A DNA stretch of 64,000 nt from Tragulus kanchil (GCA_022376925.1 JAIOJX010000001.1:34938170-35002169), one strand, 5' to 3'. Positions 1-12,031 are shown, counted from the stretch's first letter. Made by a program: numbers and translations. Notes: generated by a model not told the origin, from the sequence alone.

Positions 1-470
1 GAGGAGGTCCCACCAGGTACACTCTTCTCCAAGTTGCTTCTTGACTCCTCTGATTCCTGCATTCCTATAGCCTCCCTGCAGTCTCCACCCCCTTCTTTCT
101 GTGCTCCATCGGTCAAAGAGCAGCAACCCTGGTCAAGTACAACTCGGGTTGAGCACAGACCTGCTAGCATTATTGCCAATTTGAAAACCCAGCTAAATGG
201 CACTCTCACTGTGGTAGGCTGAGTAAAAGTCTTCCGATTATGTCCACAGGCTTCCCAGGTGGCACTAGTGGTAAAGAACCCGTCTGCCAATGCAGGAGAC
301 ATAAGAGTGAGATCCCTTTCCTCTTTGCAACCTTCAGGACTGTAGGATAACATTCATTTTATCTATATTTATTTACTTTTTTAGCCATCAAAACTGCAGT
401 TACAGTAGCAGTTTGCAATTTGTTGCAGTAGCAGTGAGAACTAAATCCACTGACCATTCTGAGAAAGTCT
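1..470. repeat. Distal part of tandem duplication D1, copy A
   Basis: Bases 1-470 recur almost perfectly at 1094-1563 (offset 1093). Copy A ends at 470, where the sequence switches abruptly to a CpG-rich stretch. Its left part lies outside the window. A short Bov-tA/BovA2 SINE head fragment lies at about 249-320. No gene is recognisable. Confidence 0.85.
249..320 (+). mobile_element. Bov-tA/BovA2 SINE, 5' fragment
   Basis: It begins with the ruminant SINE head GGCTTCCCAGGTGGC, followed by the box-like GTAAAGAACC and TGCAGGAGAC segments. It is truncated after about 70 bp. The same fragment recurs at about 1342-1413 in the duplicated copy. Confidence 0.75.
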
Positions 471-1093
471 TCAGCGTTACGGGGCCGGGGGCGGCGGGGG
501 CGAGGTCGGAAGAGGCCGCACCGCTAGCGCCAGCGGATGGATACCGCCCGGCCCGCACTCTGTGTGTGTGTGTGCGTGTGTGTGCGTGTGTCTGTGTGTC
601 TGTGTGTGTCCGCCCCTCCCCGCGCCCGCTGGTCTTCTTGGGCGCAGGGGGCTGAGGGGCTGTGCTTGCGTTGTTCCTGGGGCCGCGGGCGCCAGCAGGG
701 TGCGAGGGGGCGCCCGTGGAGGCCGAGCCCCTGCCCCTCTTCTAAGGAAAGGCAGCCCCTGACAGACCTCTGGCCCGAGGAGAGAATCCAACCACTTGTC
801 TGCGCCAGTGTCCTCATTCTTTCTGCCACACTGCTGTTTTCGCAGTGGCAGTGGCGGCAGGCTTTACTGTTTCGCTGCCCCCACAGGGGCCCGGGAAACG
901 GGACCTTTCAGGACCAGCACCTGCTCGGGCAACCCTGGCTCCTCTTCCTGGCTGCTGGCCGGTCTTCTCTTGCACTGGCTCCCAAGGGCTCATCATCTTT
1001 GTTGGCACGATGGGAGTAGGCCAGGGATTAGCACCAACCGGCATCTCACATACTTGCCATACATAGCCGTCTACTTCCCCCACCCATTCTTTG
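471..1093. promoter_or_regulatory. CpG-rich stretch, possible promoter (unassigned)
   Basis: CpG dinucleotides and G/C runs are concentrated at about 475-560 and 610-730, unlike the AT-rich flanks. A TG microsatellite sits inside at 561-609. The sequence looks like a CpG-island promoter or 5' exon, but no coding frame here has recognisable protein content; the open frames are GC-driven. If the order is as in human Xq22, a GPRASP-family promoter could lie on this side of ARMCX5; that is inference only. As part of tandem unit D1 copy B, its partner would lie left of the window. Confidence 0.4.
561..609. repeat. (TG)n microsatellite with TGCG/TGTC interruptions
   Basis: TG dinucleotides run for about 49 bp within the CpG-rich stretch. 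They produce the Val/Cys-rich frames seen in translation, which are not genes. Confidence 0.9.
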
Positions 1094-1563
1094 GAGGAGG
1101 TCCCACCAGGTACACTCTTCTCCAAGTTGCTTCTTGACTCCTCTGATTCCTGCATTCCTATAGCCTCCCTGCAGTCTCCACCCCCTTCTTTCTGTGCTCC
1201 ATCGGTCAAAGAGCAGCAACCCTGGTCAAGTACAACTCGGGTTGAGCACAGACCTGCTAGCATTATTGCCAATTTGAAAACCCAGCTAAATGGCACTCTC
1301 ACTGTGGTAGGCTGAGTAAAAGTCTTCCGATTATGTCCACAGGCTTCCCAGGTGGCACTAGTGGTAAAGAACCCGTCTGCCAATGCAGGAGACATAAGAG
1401 TGAGACCCCTTTCCTCTTTGCAACCTTCAGGACTGTAGGATAACATTCATTTTATCTATATTTATTTACTTTTTTAGCCATCAAAACTGCAGTTACAGTA
1501 GCAGTTTGCAATTTGTTGCAGTAGCAGTGAGAACTAAATCCACTCACCATTCTGAGAAAGTCT
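1094..1563. repeat. Tandem duplication D1, copy B (repeated part)
   Basis: Near-identical to bases 1-470; isolated substitutions are visible (for example a GATCCC versus GACCCC difference in the SINE fragment). The copies diverge after AGTCTT at 470 and 1563. The full copy B would be 471-1563. Confidence 0.85.
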
Positions 1564-2595
1564 TATTTCCCTTCACTTTTCTTGAACTGGGCTTCAGCCC
1601 TGGCAGGATCAATTTGGGGGCTCATCTTTCACCACTATAACTACCTTTTTAAGTGCCTTCTCTCTTTGCTAAAGAAGACAGATTTTGCAGTAATCTTTGA
1701 GATTCCTCTTGGAGAAAGTCCCTATTTATTGAAAATCACTGGTGCTTACCAGGATGGAAAGGGAACCTTGATCATACCACAACTGAGAATGAGATGATTG
1801 GATGGCACTATTCAACTCAATGGACATGAGTTGAAACAATCTCCGTGAGACAGTGAAAGACAGGGAAGCCTGGCGTGCTACAGTCCATGTGTTTCAAGGA
1901 GTTGGACATGACTTAGCAACTGAAAAACAATTCATATCACAAATCTGCATATATTTTCATACCAGCTTTTACTTGCTATTAGATATTATTATAACTGTTC
2001 AATATTTCAGTGATAGGAAAAAAGTCTAGAGATGATTCTGTTAGGTAGGAAGTTAGACTTGAACAAAGGGAGGCCTGACTTAAACGGATATCAGCTGATC
2101 TCTAGACTCCATGCCAGACACTCTCAGGAGAGCTCAAAGATACCCTAACAAAACAGCCACAGAGATTTTACTAACTCTTGCACATGTGCCCTAGGCACAC
2201 ACTGGATACAAAATAAGCACAGGGGCTTCTCCAAGTAACCTTAGGCAGTTAGGAGCCCAACAAGGGCTACTGAATATTTTTCATCTACTTATTACAGACT
2301 GAATTATGGACATAAACAACACAGTCTGCTATTATGTAACTTAAAATTATCAATAGACCTTGAGCGTATGCTCATTTGCATTCCTATCATCTATTGATGG
2401 TGGGTACAAGCGCTACTCTGCACACATCACAACCAAAAGGAGGAGACTGGAACTATGAAAGGGGAAAGTCAAAGAGGATCAGGAAGGGGGATGAGGGGGA
2501 CTCCCTTGGGGTCAGCCTGCTCCCTTCTCTTGGGAGTGTCTGCCTAAAGATCTGCCTGCTTGAGCTGAACTGACTTGTAACTGCTGGTTATTCTA
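1477..2595. repeat. Tandem duplication D2, copy A
   Basis: This 1119 bp unit is followed directly by copy B (2596-3714). It contains a BovB 3'-tail fragment (about 1797-1930) and otherwise unassigned AT-rich sequence. There is no recognisable gene. Confidence 0.9.
1797..1930 (+). mobile_element. BovB LINE/Bov-tA 3'-tail fragment
   Basis: The tail signature is recognisable: GGATGGCACTATTCAACTCA, then AGGGAAGCCTGGCGTGCTAC, then GTTGGACATGACTTAGCAAC. It is duplicated at about 2916-3049. Confidence 0.75.
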
Positions 2596-3714
2596 GCCAT
2601 CAAAACTGCAGTTACAGTAGCAGTTTGCAATTTGTTGCAGTAGCAGTGAGAACTAAATCCACTCACCATTCTGAGAAAGTCTTATTTCCCTTCACTTTTC
2701 TTGAACTGGGCTTCAGCCCTGGCAGGATCAATTTGGGGGCTCATCTTTCACCACTATAACTACCTTTTTAAGTGCCTTCTCTCTTTGCTAAAGAAGACAG
2801 ATTTTGCAGTAATCTTTGAGATTCCTCTTGGAGAAAGTCCCTATTTATTGAAAATCACTGGTGCTTACCAGGATGGAAAGGGAACCTTGATCATACCACA
2901 ACTGAGAATGAGATGATTGGATGGCACTATTCAACTCAATGGACATGAGTTGAAACAATCTCCGTGAGACAGTGAAAGACAGGGAAGCCTGGCGTGCTAC
3001 AGTCCATGTGTTTCAAGGAGTTGGACATGACTTAGCAACTGAAAAACAATTCATATCACAAATCTGCATATATTTTCATACCAGCTTTTACTTGCTATTA
3101 GATATTATTATAACTGTTCAATATTTCAGTGATAGGAAAAAAGTCTAGAGATGATTCTGTTAGGTAGGAAGTTAGACTTGAACAAAGGGAGGCCTGACTT
3201 AAACGGATATCAGCTGATCTCTAGACTCCATGCCAGACACTCTCAGGAGAGCTCAAAGATACCCTAACAAAACAGCCACAGAGATTTTACTAACTCTTGC
3301 ACATGTGCCCTAGGCACACACTGGATACAAAATAAGCACAGGGGCTTCTCCAAGTAACCTTAGGCAGTTAGGAGCCCAACAAGGGCTACTGAATATTTTT
3401 CATCTACTTATTACAGACTGAATTATGGACATAAACAACACAGTCTGCTATTATGTAACTTAAAATTATCAATAGACCTTGAGCGTATGCTCATTTGCAT
3501 TCCTATCATCTATTGATGGTGGGTACAAGCGCTACTCTGCACACATCACAACCAAAAGGAGGAGACTGGAACTATGAAAGGGGAAAGTCAAAGAGGATCA
3601 GGAAGGGGGATGAGGGGGACTCCCTTGGGGTCAGCCTGCTCCCTTCTCTTGGGAGTGTCTGCCTAAAGATCTGCCTGCTTGAGCTGAACTGACTTGTAAC
3701 TTGCTGGTTATTCT
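2596..3714. repeat. Tandem duplication D2, copy B
   Basis: Near-perfect direct copy of 1477-2595. A one-base difference near the end (AACTGCTGG versus AACTTGCTGG) is visible. The junction falls at the short shared motif CTAG(CC). Confidence 0.9.
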
Positions 3715-5034
3715 ACACACTTCGGTCATTGCTCCAAAGTTGTGTTGCAATGAGACAGGAGTAGAGGAACAGAAATAAACTGACCTGACAATTCTATACT
3801 ATATCTAGAGACAACAGATATCAGTTTTCATAGCAAAGTCTTTTACTGTGCTCTTTCAATTGCCTTAGCTGAATTGTGATTTAGTTTTCTTTGTTCCAAA
3901 GTATACTCTCTCTTGGTGAATGCCAGGCTTGAAGAAGGAAGTCTGACCTCTGCTGGGATCTGTGGATGTGTTTTAATCTCTTTGCCTCTCTGAACTGTTC
4001 CTTTTTCTTCTTAAAGTTTCTAGTGCTTTTCATTTATCAATAAATATATTAAGTATATATTTTCTCCTAGGCACTAGAGATGCAATAAAAAAGAGAGAAG
4101 TCTCTGTTCTTTTCAGTTTACATTTACTTGTATTTTCTATTTTATTTAGATTTTTACCTAAAATTTCATGGTCATACCAATGCAACCTTCTCTGGTAATT
4201 CCCAGATGCTGGAATATTGATCCCCAAAACATTTGCTGACAGGGAATGGATACTGTCAGACTTTGAAATATGTTTTGGACAATTTATTTTTAATTCATTT
4301 ACAGGACAGACACTATTACTGTTAACATTTATTGGACTGAAAAAGTCCTATTTCATGCTTTTTATGTGTTGGCTCTTTATGTGTGTATATCAGATAGTCA
4401 TCTTTAACATCAGAGAAAAAATAAGATTTAAACAGGATGCTGACCTATGTCTGACTGTTAAGTAATACTGTATTTACTTGTAAAATGGATTCTTATGTGA
4501 TTCAACAGATACAGTTCCACTCTCCAGAGTTTCTAATGGTACCTGTGTAATCCTGACCAACCTCTGAAATCTAAATTTCTGTGGTGTAAGTGCTGGGCAT
4601 TATGCCTTTTGATTTTAGTGTAAGTGCCTGACATTAAGCTTTCGAATTACCAAGGCATCCATTTCAAAAGACATCCATCTTGAATAAACATATTTTGGGC
4701 TACAAGATATAGCTATAGGACAGATCTGAGAAGGAACTAGGCCACTCCCACTCATGAAGCTCTCTCTTTCAGAAAGCCTTGGTTAACCTAGATAACTGAG
4801 CCCTTGAGAGACGCTGCTTTTTCATTCCTGAGACTACTATCTGTTTTTGTGCTTTAAACTAGCCAGGACCCTAATAAAAGCAGAGCCCCAGTTTCATGTT
4901 CTCTGTCTCTCTTCCTACACCCCATAAATAATTCCCCAACCAGTAAGTTTTGGGTACAGAAGCGGCTTGCCTAAAACTCAACATTCAAAAAATGAAGATC
5001 ACTGAATCCAGTCTCATAACTTCATGGCAAATAG
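3715..5034. other. Intergenic, no gene recognised
   Basis: AT-rich single-copy sequence. Open frames of 65-82 codons occur on both strands but are low-complexity Phe/Leu/Ile-rich frames without family resemblance. No promoter or RNA signal was found. Confidence 0.6.
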
Positions 5035-5650
5035 ATGGGGAAACAATGGAAATAGTGACAGGCTTTATTTTCTTTGGACTCCAAAATCACTGCGGATGGT
5101 GACTGCAGCCATGAGATTAAAAGATGCTTGCTCTTTGGAAAAAAAACTATGGAAAATCTAGACAGTGTATCAAAAAGCAGAGACATCACTTTGATGACAA
5201 AGGTCTGTATACTCAAAGCCATGGTTTTTCCAGTGATCATTTACAGATGTGAGTGTTGGACCACAAAGAAGGCTGAGGATTGAAAAACTGAAGCCTTCGA
5301 ATTATGGTGCTGGAGAAGACTCTTGAGAGTCCTTTGGAATGCAAGGAGATCAAACCAATCAATCCTAAAGGAAGTCCACCCTGAATATTCACTGGAAGGA
5401 CTGATGCTGAAGCTGAAGCTCCAATATTTTGGCCACTTGATGCGAAGAGACGACTTGTTGGAAAAGCCCCTGATGCTGGGAAAGACTGAAGGCAGGAGGA
5501 GGAGAGGACAGAGGAGGAGATGGTTGGATGGCATCAGCAATTCAATTACATGAGTTTGAGCAAGCTATGGGAGATGTTGAAGGACTGCGAGGCCTGGCGT
5601 GCTGCAGTCCATGGGGTCAAAAACAGTTGGACATGACTGAGTGACTCAAT
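5035..5650 (+). mobile_element. BovB (RTE) LINE, 3' third, first copy
   Basis: It encodes the C-terminal part of BovB ORF2 in two frames. One (5074-5283) contains SKITADGDCSHEIKR and the CECWTTKKAE segment; the next (5323-5553) contains ARRSNQSILKEVHPEYSLEG and YFGHLMRRDD. It ends in the BovB tail with GTTGGACATGACTGAGTGAC. A stop just after AEDR* and a frame change make it a dead copy. It lies in tandem duplication D3. Confidence 0.92.
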
Positions 5651-5729
5651 TGTACTTAAATGAAGCAAAAACATGAATCTTCTGTTTCATCAAACTTAAG
5701 TAAACTGCTAAGCCAACAGATAAAAGTTT

Positions 5730-6118
5730 GAGGATGTATTAGCTTGCTGGGGCTGCCATAACAAAAATAACACAGACTGGGTAGCTTAAATAGAAATTTA
5801 TTTGCTCTCAGGTCCATAGGTTAGAAATTCAAGATCAAGGTATTAGCTGGTTTGGTTTCTCTTGAGGCCTCTCCCCTTGGTATACAGATTATCACCTTCT
5901 TGCTCTGCTCTAGTGTGGTCTTTCCTCTGTGCAGATGCATGTCTGTTGTCCCTCTGTCAAATTTCCACTTCTTATAAGGACACCAGTCTAATGGCCTCAT
6001 TTTAACTTGGTCACCTGTTTAAATGCTTTGTCTCCAAATATAATCAGATTCTGAGGCACCAGAGGTTAGGTCTTCATATAAATTTGGGGAAAGAGGGACA
6101 ATTTAGCCCTTAACAGGG
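5730..6118 (+). mobile_element. Old eutherian interspersed repeat
   Basis: Begins near TTAGCTTGCTGGGGCTGCCA and continues through a GACTGGGTAGCTTAAA-like block, a CTTATAAGGACACCAGTC block and a terminal CAATTTAGCCCTTAACA block. This order is familiar from many mammalian genomes; I do not name the family with confidence. Duplicated at about 6903-7290. Confidence 0.55.
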
Positions 6119-6208
6119 GGTTATCATGATAAAGAAGAAGTTAATACGAACCCTTCTATCCAGTCATCACAGTTTTCCTATAAATTAAAATGAAGTGTCA
6201 TCAAAAGA

Positions 6209-6822
6209 ATGGGGAAACAATGGAAATAGTGACAGGCTTTATTTTCTTTGGACTCCAAAATCACTGCGGATGGTGACTGCAGCCATGAGATTAAAAGATG
6301 CTTGCTCTTTGGAAAAAAAACTATGGAAAATCTAGACAGTGTATCAAAAAGCAGAGACATCACTTTGATGACAAAGGTCTGTATACTCAAAGCCATGGTT
6401 TCCAGTGATCATTTACAGATGTGAGTGTTGGACCACAAAGAAGGCTGAGGATTGAAAAACTGAAGCCTTCGAATTATGGTGCTGGAGAAGACTCTTGAGA
6501 GTCCTTTGGAATGCAAGGAGATCAAACCAATCAATCCTAAAGGAAGTCCACCCTGAATATTCACTGGAAGGACTGATGCTGAAGCTGAAGCTCCAATATT
6601 TTGGCCACTTGATGCGAAGAGACGACTTGTTGGAAAAGCCCCTGATGCTGGGAAAGACTGAAGGCAGGAGGAGGAGAGGACAGAGGAGGAGATGGTTGGA
6701 TGGCATCAGCAATTCAATTACATGAGTTTGAGCAAGCTATGGGAGATGTTGAAGGACTGCGAGGCCTGGCGTGCTGCAGTCCATGGGGTCAAAAACAGTT
6801 GGACATGACTGAGTGACTCAAT
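6209..6822 (+). mobile_element. BovB (RTE) LINE, 3' third, second copy
   Basis: Same open frames and same stop as the copy at 5035-5650, shifted by about 1.17 kb, so it belongs to the tandem duplication and is not an independent insertion. Confidence 0.92.
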
Positions 6823-7327
6823 TGTACTTAAATGAAGCAAAAACATGAATCTTCTGTTTCATCAAACTTAAGTAAACTGCTAAGCCAACAGATAAAAGTT
6901 TGAGGATGTATTAGCTTGCTGGGGCTGCCATAACAAAAATAACACAGACTGGGTAGCTTAAATAGAAATTTATTTGCTCTCAGGTCCATAGGTTAGAAAT
7001 TCAAGATCAAGGTATTAGCTGGTTTGGTTTCTCTTGAGGCCTCTCCCCTTGGTATACAGATTATCACCTTCTTGCTCTGCTCTAGTGTGGTCTTTCCTCT
7101 GTGCAGATGCATGTCTGTTGTCCCTCTGTCAAATTTCCACTTCTTATAAGGACACCAGTCTAATGGCCTCATTTTAACTTGGTCACCTGTTTAAATGCTT
7201 TGTCTCCAAATATAATCAGATTCTGAGGCACCAGAGGTTAGGTCTTCATATAAATTTGGGGAAAGAGGGACAATTTAGCCCTTAACAGGGGGTTATCATG
7301 ATAAAGAAGAAGTTAATACGAACCCTT
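6209..7327. repeat. Tandem duplication D3, copy B
   Basis: Near-identical copy of 5035-6155, carrying the same BovB 3' third (6209-6822) and the same old interspersed repeat. Confidence 0.9.
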
Positions 7328-7785
7328 ATCATATGCACAGCAGGTCCATCACAGTTTTCCAAGTTGTTTTTTAGTTCATTGTGAGGTGAAATTTATAGAA
7401 TGGTAAAATTTCACAACTCCACTTTGGTAAGGAGACTTGGGGAGTTTATCACTCATTTGTTTTCACCTTATTATAATATGCCTTTGTTTGAATTCATGGG
7501 TGATGATTGAATGGATGTCTGTCAAACATATCCATATAATAGAACTCAAATTATGTGAATAGCCCGCTTACCACAGTATCTATACAGTTGGAGCTTGCTT
7601 TCCTGTTTCTGTAACCACTGCCTTTACTGTAAGTGGTACGGTACACTGAATAAGGCCCCTCCCCTCCAGAGATGTCAGTATCTTGATACCTGGAACTTGT
7701 TAGTATTTAACATGCTAATAACTTAAGGATCTCGATATAGGAATATTGTCTAGGACTATGAAGATGGGCAAATATAAGTACAGGA
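7328..7785. other. Intergenic, nothing recognised
   Basis: Single-copy AT-rich sequence between duplication D3 and a SINE. No coding or regulatory signal seen. Confidence 0.6.
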
Positions 7786-8070
7786 TCCGGGCTTCCCTGG
7801 CGGTCCAGTGGGTAAAGAGTCCGCCTTGCACTGCAAGGGGCGCCGGTTTGATCCCTGGCCTGGGAAGATCCGACGTGCCATGGAGCAGCTGGACCAGTGT
7901 GTCCAATTACTGAGCCAGCGCTCTGGAGCGCATGCGCCTAGAGCTGGTGCTCTGCAACGAGAGAGGCCACTGCAATGGGAGGCCCACATAGGTCAAAGAA
8001 CAAAAAAGGAAATAAATGAAAGACCAATAGAAGTGGCCAAATAAATAAATAAATAAATAAATTCCACTGG
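7786..8070 (+). mobile_element. CHR-like tRNA-Glu-derived SINE
   Basis: Starts at GGGCTTCCCTGG with the tRNA-like GTGGGTAAAGAGTC block (A-box side) and GGTTTGATCCCTGGCC (B-box side). It continues through TCTGGAGCGCATGCGC and GAGGCCCACATAGG and ends in an (AAAT)n tail. It is cut by tandem duplication D4: the 3' part recurs at 9014-9154 without its 5' half. Confidence 0.88.
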
Positions 8071-9012
8071 CTTTAAAAAAATAAATAAATAAGTACAGGA
8101 TCCTTAAAAGAGGGAAGCAAGAAGGTCAAACAAAGAAGGAAGAGATGTGACAACAGAACCAAAGTTTGGAATGATACAAGGAAAGGACCATGAATTAAGG
8201 AATGTAGGCAGACTCTAGAAGCCCCAGAAAAGACAAGGAAACGGATTCACCCTTCACAGCCTTCAGAAGGAACCAGCCTTGCCAGTATCTTCACTATATT
8301 CCAGTGAGACTAATTTTGGACTTTTGACCTCCAGAACATTAAGATAATAAATTCATGTTGTTTTAAGCAACTATATTTGTAGTAATTTGTCATAGGACCA
8401 ATAGGAAGCTATTATAAGAAAAGTGGTCTCTGATTTTAAGCAATAGAGACATACTAGAACTCTTCTTTAGGGAATTACCTAGGTGAATTATTGAGGATAT
8501 TGATATTAAGCACATCATCTCTATCAATTCTGCCCTAACCATACTGCTGAATCCTGTAAGAAAACAGCTGAGAAGAACTTGCTGGAGTTGAAGGGGATTA
8601 CTTAGAATTTAGGGGACAGCATCAAGGCCTATTTTCAGGCTAAAGATTTCAACCTTATTTACTGCTCTGTGAGGAAAAGTGAACTCATAATTATGATTCT
8701 GTGGTAACAGTGGCAGATAAAAATAAAGCAGGTAGACAAAAACTCAGCATATTATCTACAAGCATATGACTATTAACTAGTATGTTCCCTAATGTCTATT
8801 AAATCCTTTAAGGAGTAGCAACAGCCTTTCTTTTCCTAAGTCCTGACTAGTCTCTCTATTCCAGGAAAAAGTTGTTTGTAATTTTCAAAAAAGTACAGAA
8901 AACCATATATGATCTTATCAAAGTTCTTAAAGATATGCTATAACCACCAGAATCCTCTGAGTTACAAACTATAATAGCATTTACTAAACATTCAATTTAT
9001 AGTATTTTTCCT
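7930..9012. repeat. Tandem duplication D4, copy A
   Basis: Starts inside the SINE at GCATGCGCCTAG and ends at AGTATTTTTCC; repeated at 9014-10095 (offset 1084). Otherwise AT-rich, with no gene. Confidence 0.9.
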
Positions 9013-9013
9013 C

Positions 9014-10095
9014 GCATGCGCCTAGAGCTGGTGCTCTGCAACGAGAGAGGCCACTGCAATGGGAGGCCCACATAGGTCAAAGAACAAAAAAGGAAATAAA
9101 TGAAAGACCAATAGAAGTGGCCAAATAAATAAATAAATAAATAAATTCCACTGGCTTTAAAAAAATAAATAAATAAGTACAGGATCCTTAAAAGAGGGAA
9201 GCAAGAAGGTCAAACAAAGAAGGAAGAGATGTGACAACAGAACCAAAGTTTGGAATGATACAAGGAAAGGACCATGAATTAAGGAATGTAGGCAGACTCT
9301 AGAAGCCCCAGAAAAGACAAGGAAACGGATTCACCCTTCACAGCCTTCAGAAGGAACCAGCCTTGCCAGTATCTTCACTATATTCCAGTGAGACTAATTT
9401 TGGACTTTTGACCTCCAGAACATTAAGATAATAAATTCATGTTGTTTTAAGCAACTATATTTGTAGTAATTTGTCATAGGACCAATAGGAAGCTATTATA
9501 AGAAAAGTGGTCTCTGATTTTAAGCAATAGAGACATACTAGAACTCTTCTTTAGGGAATTACCTAGGTGAATTATTGAGGATATTGATATTAAGCACATC
9601 ATCTCTATCAATTCTGCCCTAACCATACTGCTGAATCCTGTAAGAAAACAGCTGAGAAGAACTTGCTGGAGTTGAAGGGGATTACTTAGAATTTAGGGGA
9701 CAGCATCAAGGCCTATTTTCAGGCTAAAGATTTCAACCTTATTTACTGCTCTGTGAGGAAAAGTGAACTCATAATTATGATTCTGTGGTAACAGTGGCAG
9801 ATAAAAATAAAGCAGGTAGACAAAAACTCAGCATATTATCTACAAGCATATGACTATTAACTAGTATGTTCCCTAATGTCTATTAAATCCTTTAAGGAGT
9901 AGCAACAGCCTTTCTTTTCCTAAGTCCTGACTAGTCTCTCTATTCCAGGAAAAAGTTGTTTGTAATTTTCAAAAAAGTACAGAAAACCATATATGATCTT
10001 ATCAAAGTTCTTAAAGATATGCTATAACCACCAGAATCCTCTGAGTTACAAACTATAATAGCATTTACTAAACATTCAATTTATAGTATTTTTCC
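9014..10095. repeat. Tandem duplication D4, copy B
   Basis: Near-perfect copy of 7930-9012. It begins in mid-SINE, so the second SINE has no head and cannot be an independent insertion. Confidence 0.9.
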
Positions 10096-10284
10096 CTGCA
10101 AGGATGAATGATGATGAGTTATGTCCAACTAACATATAAATATGATGGTTGTGGATCTCTGATACACAGAGTTTACAAAAGCAATGAGGTTAAAATGCCT
10201 CCATATTGTGTTTACCACCAGAATCCCAGATTCATGTGCATCTTTCACAGTGTAGCTTGCTTAAAAAAGCCTCATAATCAAAAT

Positions 10285-10570
10285 GAATAGACTAGACCAG
10301 AATCATAAAACTCCTAGAGGAAAACATAAGCAGAAAAATCTTTGTTATAAATAGTAGCAGCATTTTGGGGGATCTGTCTTCTAAAGGAAAGGAAATAAAA
10401 GCAAAAATAAACAAATGGGACATTATTCAATTTAAAAGATTCTGCACAGTAAAGAAAACCATCGATACAACAAAAAGATAACATACAAAATGAGAGAAAA
10501 TATTTGTAAATGATATGAACAATAAGGGGTTAATATCCAATATATAAAAATATTTCATATAACTCAACAT
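10285..10570 (+). mobile_element. L1 LINE ORF2 fragment
   Basis: Sense L1 ORF2 C-terminal sequence with the ordered blocks ATAAAACTCCTAGAGGAAAA, CAAATGGGACATTATTCAAT and TTCTGCACAGTAAAGAAAAC. Many stops; not functional. Confidence 0.8.
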
Positions 10571-10589
10571 AAAAAAACCCAGACAACCC

Positions 10590-10715
10590 AGACTTCCCTG
10601 GTGCCCCCAGTGGTTAAACTTGCACTTCCACTTGCAGGGGGCGCAGATTTGAACCCTGGTTCCCCTGGTCAGGGGGAGTTCCACAAGCCATGCAATGTGG
10701 CCAAAAAATTTTTTT
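10590..10715 (+). mobile_element. Short tRNA-Glu-type SINE
   Basis: CTTCCCTGGTGCCCCCAGTG head, a diverged B-box GATTTGAACCCTGGTTCC, then a CAAGCCATGCAATGTGGCC end and an A/T-rich tail. Confidence 0.75.
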
Positions 10716-10734
10716 TTTAATTTTTAATTTTTTT

Positions 10735-11110
10735 AATTAAAAAAATAAAGTTATTTCTAATTGGAGGATAATTGCTTTACAGTGTTGTCTAGGTTTCTGC
10801 CATACAACAATGCAAATTAGCCATAAGTATATGTATATCCCCTCCCTCTTAAAACTCTCTCCCACCCCACCCACCACCCCTCCAGGTCATCACAGAGCAC
10901 CAGGCTGAGCTCCCTGTGCTATACAGCAGCTTCCCACTGGCTATCTATTTTACCTGTGGTAATATACATGTTTTAATGCTACTCTCTCAACTGGTCCTAC
11001 CCTCTCCTTCCCTCGCAGTGTCCACAAGTTCATTCCCTATGTCTGCATCTCTGTTCCTGCAAATAGGTTCCTCAGTACCATTTTTCTAGATGCCATATAT
11101 ATGCATTAAT
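10735..11110 (-). mobile_element. L1 3'-UTR fragment, antisense
   Basis: Contains the reverse complement of the ruminant L1 3' end: AGTTATTTCTAATTGGAGGA, ATTGCTTTACAGTGTTGTCT and GAGCTCCCTGTGCTATACAG. Confidence 0.7.
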
Positions 11111-11825
11111 ATACAACATTTGTTTTCCTCTTTCTGACTACAACTGACTCAAATTCATGGCTCTGTGAAGCCATTATTAGGATCTCTGTCCCTTTAGTGC
11201 CCTCAAAGAGTCCTCCTGTATGTCACTCTCTAAGCCTCTTCTCACTTCCTGTCATGCAGTTCAGACTCCACACTCTGAATGGAATGCTAGAGAAATGGGC
11301 CTCTTAGTGGTATCCCAGATAGCTGGGGATGCTAGACATTCCTTAACACCCTTTCACTACCCTCAAATCCACCACCCCCATGCAGGAGAAATCACTGGCC
11401 AAGAAAGTGTCTCTTGGATCTGAGGAGTATTGCCTGGGGGTGGGGTGATGTGAGGAAAGTCAAACTGTTACTCTTTCCCTCTCCAATGCATCCAAACACA
11501 CATACAGGTGTGTGTATTTGCTTGTTTTCTCCAACAGCATGCTGGACCGTCTCTGCTGAAAATTTTGAATTCCATAAAGGCTTTCTTGGCCATATTGACT
11601 GTCTCATCCATAGGTGATTGACACTGTCCTTCACGGACTCCCAGGCCATGGCTGAGAAGGATTGGGGCCGGTGCATCAGTCACTACAGGGTCTGCAGCCA
11701 AGAGTGAGATCTGTATGTGTATTACCAGTGGCATGCATGGGTAAGACTCCTTCCAGGCACTGTGGCATATGCTATTGGATCCCACAGCTCTCACAAAGGC
11801 ACTTTTGTCTGTGTGCTTATTGTCT
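11111..11825. other. Intergenic, no gene recognised
   Basis: Open frames of 67-108 codons overlap on both strands at 11.2-11.8 kb. The longest minus-strand frame could be a decayed retroviral or other remnant, but I cannot name a family. No splice or promoter context. Confidence 0.5.
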
Positions 11826-12031
11826 GTGTGCTTAGTCCCTCAGTCATGTCTGACTCTTTGAAACCCAATGGACTGTAACCCACCAGGCTACTCTGTTCGT
11901 GAAATTTTCCTGGCAAGAATACTGGAGTGGGTTGCCATTTCCTCCTCCGGGGGATCTTCCCAACCAGGGATTTAACCTGCGGCTCCTGCATTTTAGGCAG
12001 ATTCTTTACCACTGAGTCACCAGGAAAGTCC
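11826..12031 (-). mobile_element. Bov-tA/BovA2 SINE, antisense
   Basis: Reverse complement of the full-length ruminant SINE: GTCATGTCTGACTCTTTG, GCAAGAATACTGGAGTGG, AACCAGGGATTTAACC (B-box region) and a CACCAGGAAAGTCC end. Confidence 0.9.

Larger units (their letters stand above)
5035..6155. repeat. Tandem duplication D3, copy A
   Basis: Matches 6209-7327 with an offset of 1174, falling to 1172 after a 2-nt difference in a T-run (near 5227). A filler of about 53 bp (6156-6208) separates the copies. Part of that filler (CATCACAGTTTTCC) also occurs just after copy B. Confidence 0.9.

Noticed and set aside
477..1446. Several 70-210 codon frames across the first CpG stretch
   Set aside because: Driven by the TG repeat and G/C runs; frames on both strands, no family resemblance.
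1477..3714. Repeated 71- and 65-codon frames suggesting a small duplicated gene family
   Set aside because: The frames repeat only because the whole 1119 bp segment is duplicated. They begin with non-ATG codons and show no protein features.
7786..7900. tRNA gene
   Set aside because: A- and B-box-like motifs belong to tRNA-derived SINE heads; no cloverleaf with an anticodon arm was evident.
11468..11794. 108-codon minus-strand frame with Trp/Cys-rich residues
   Set aside because: Could be a retroviral or other remnant, but no motif was strong enough to name it; the overlapping plus frame is equally open.
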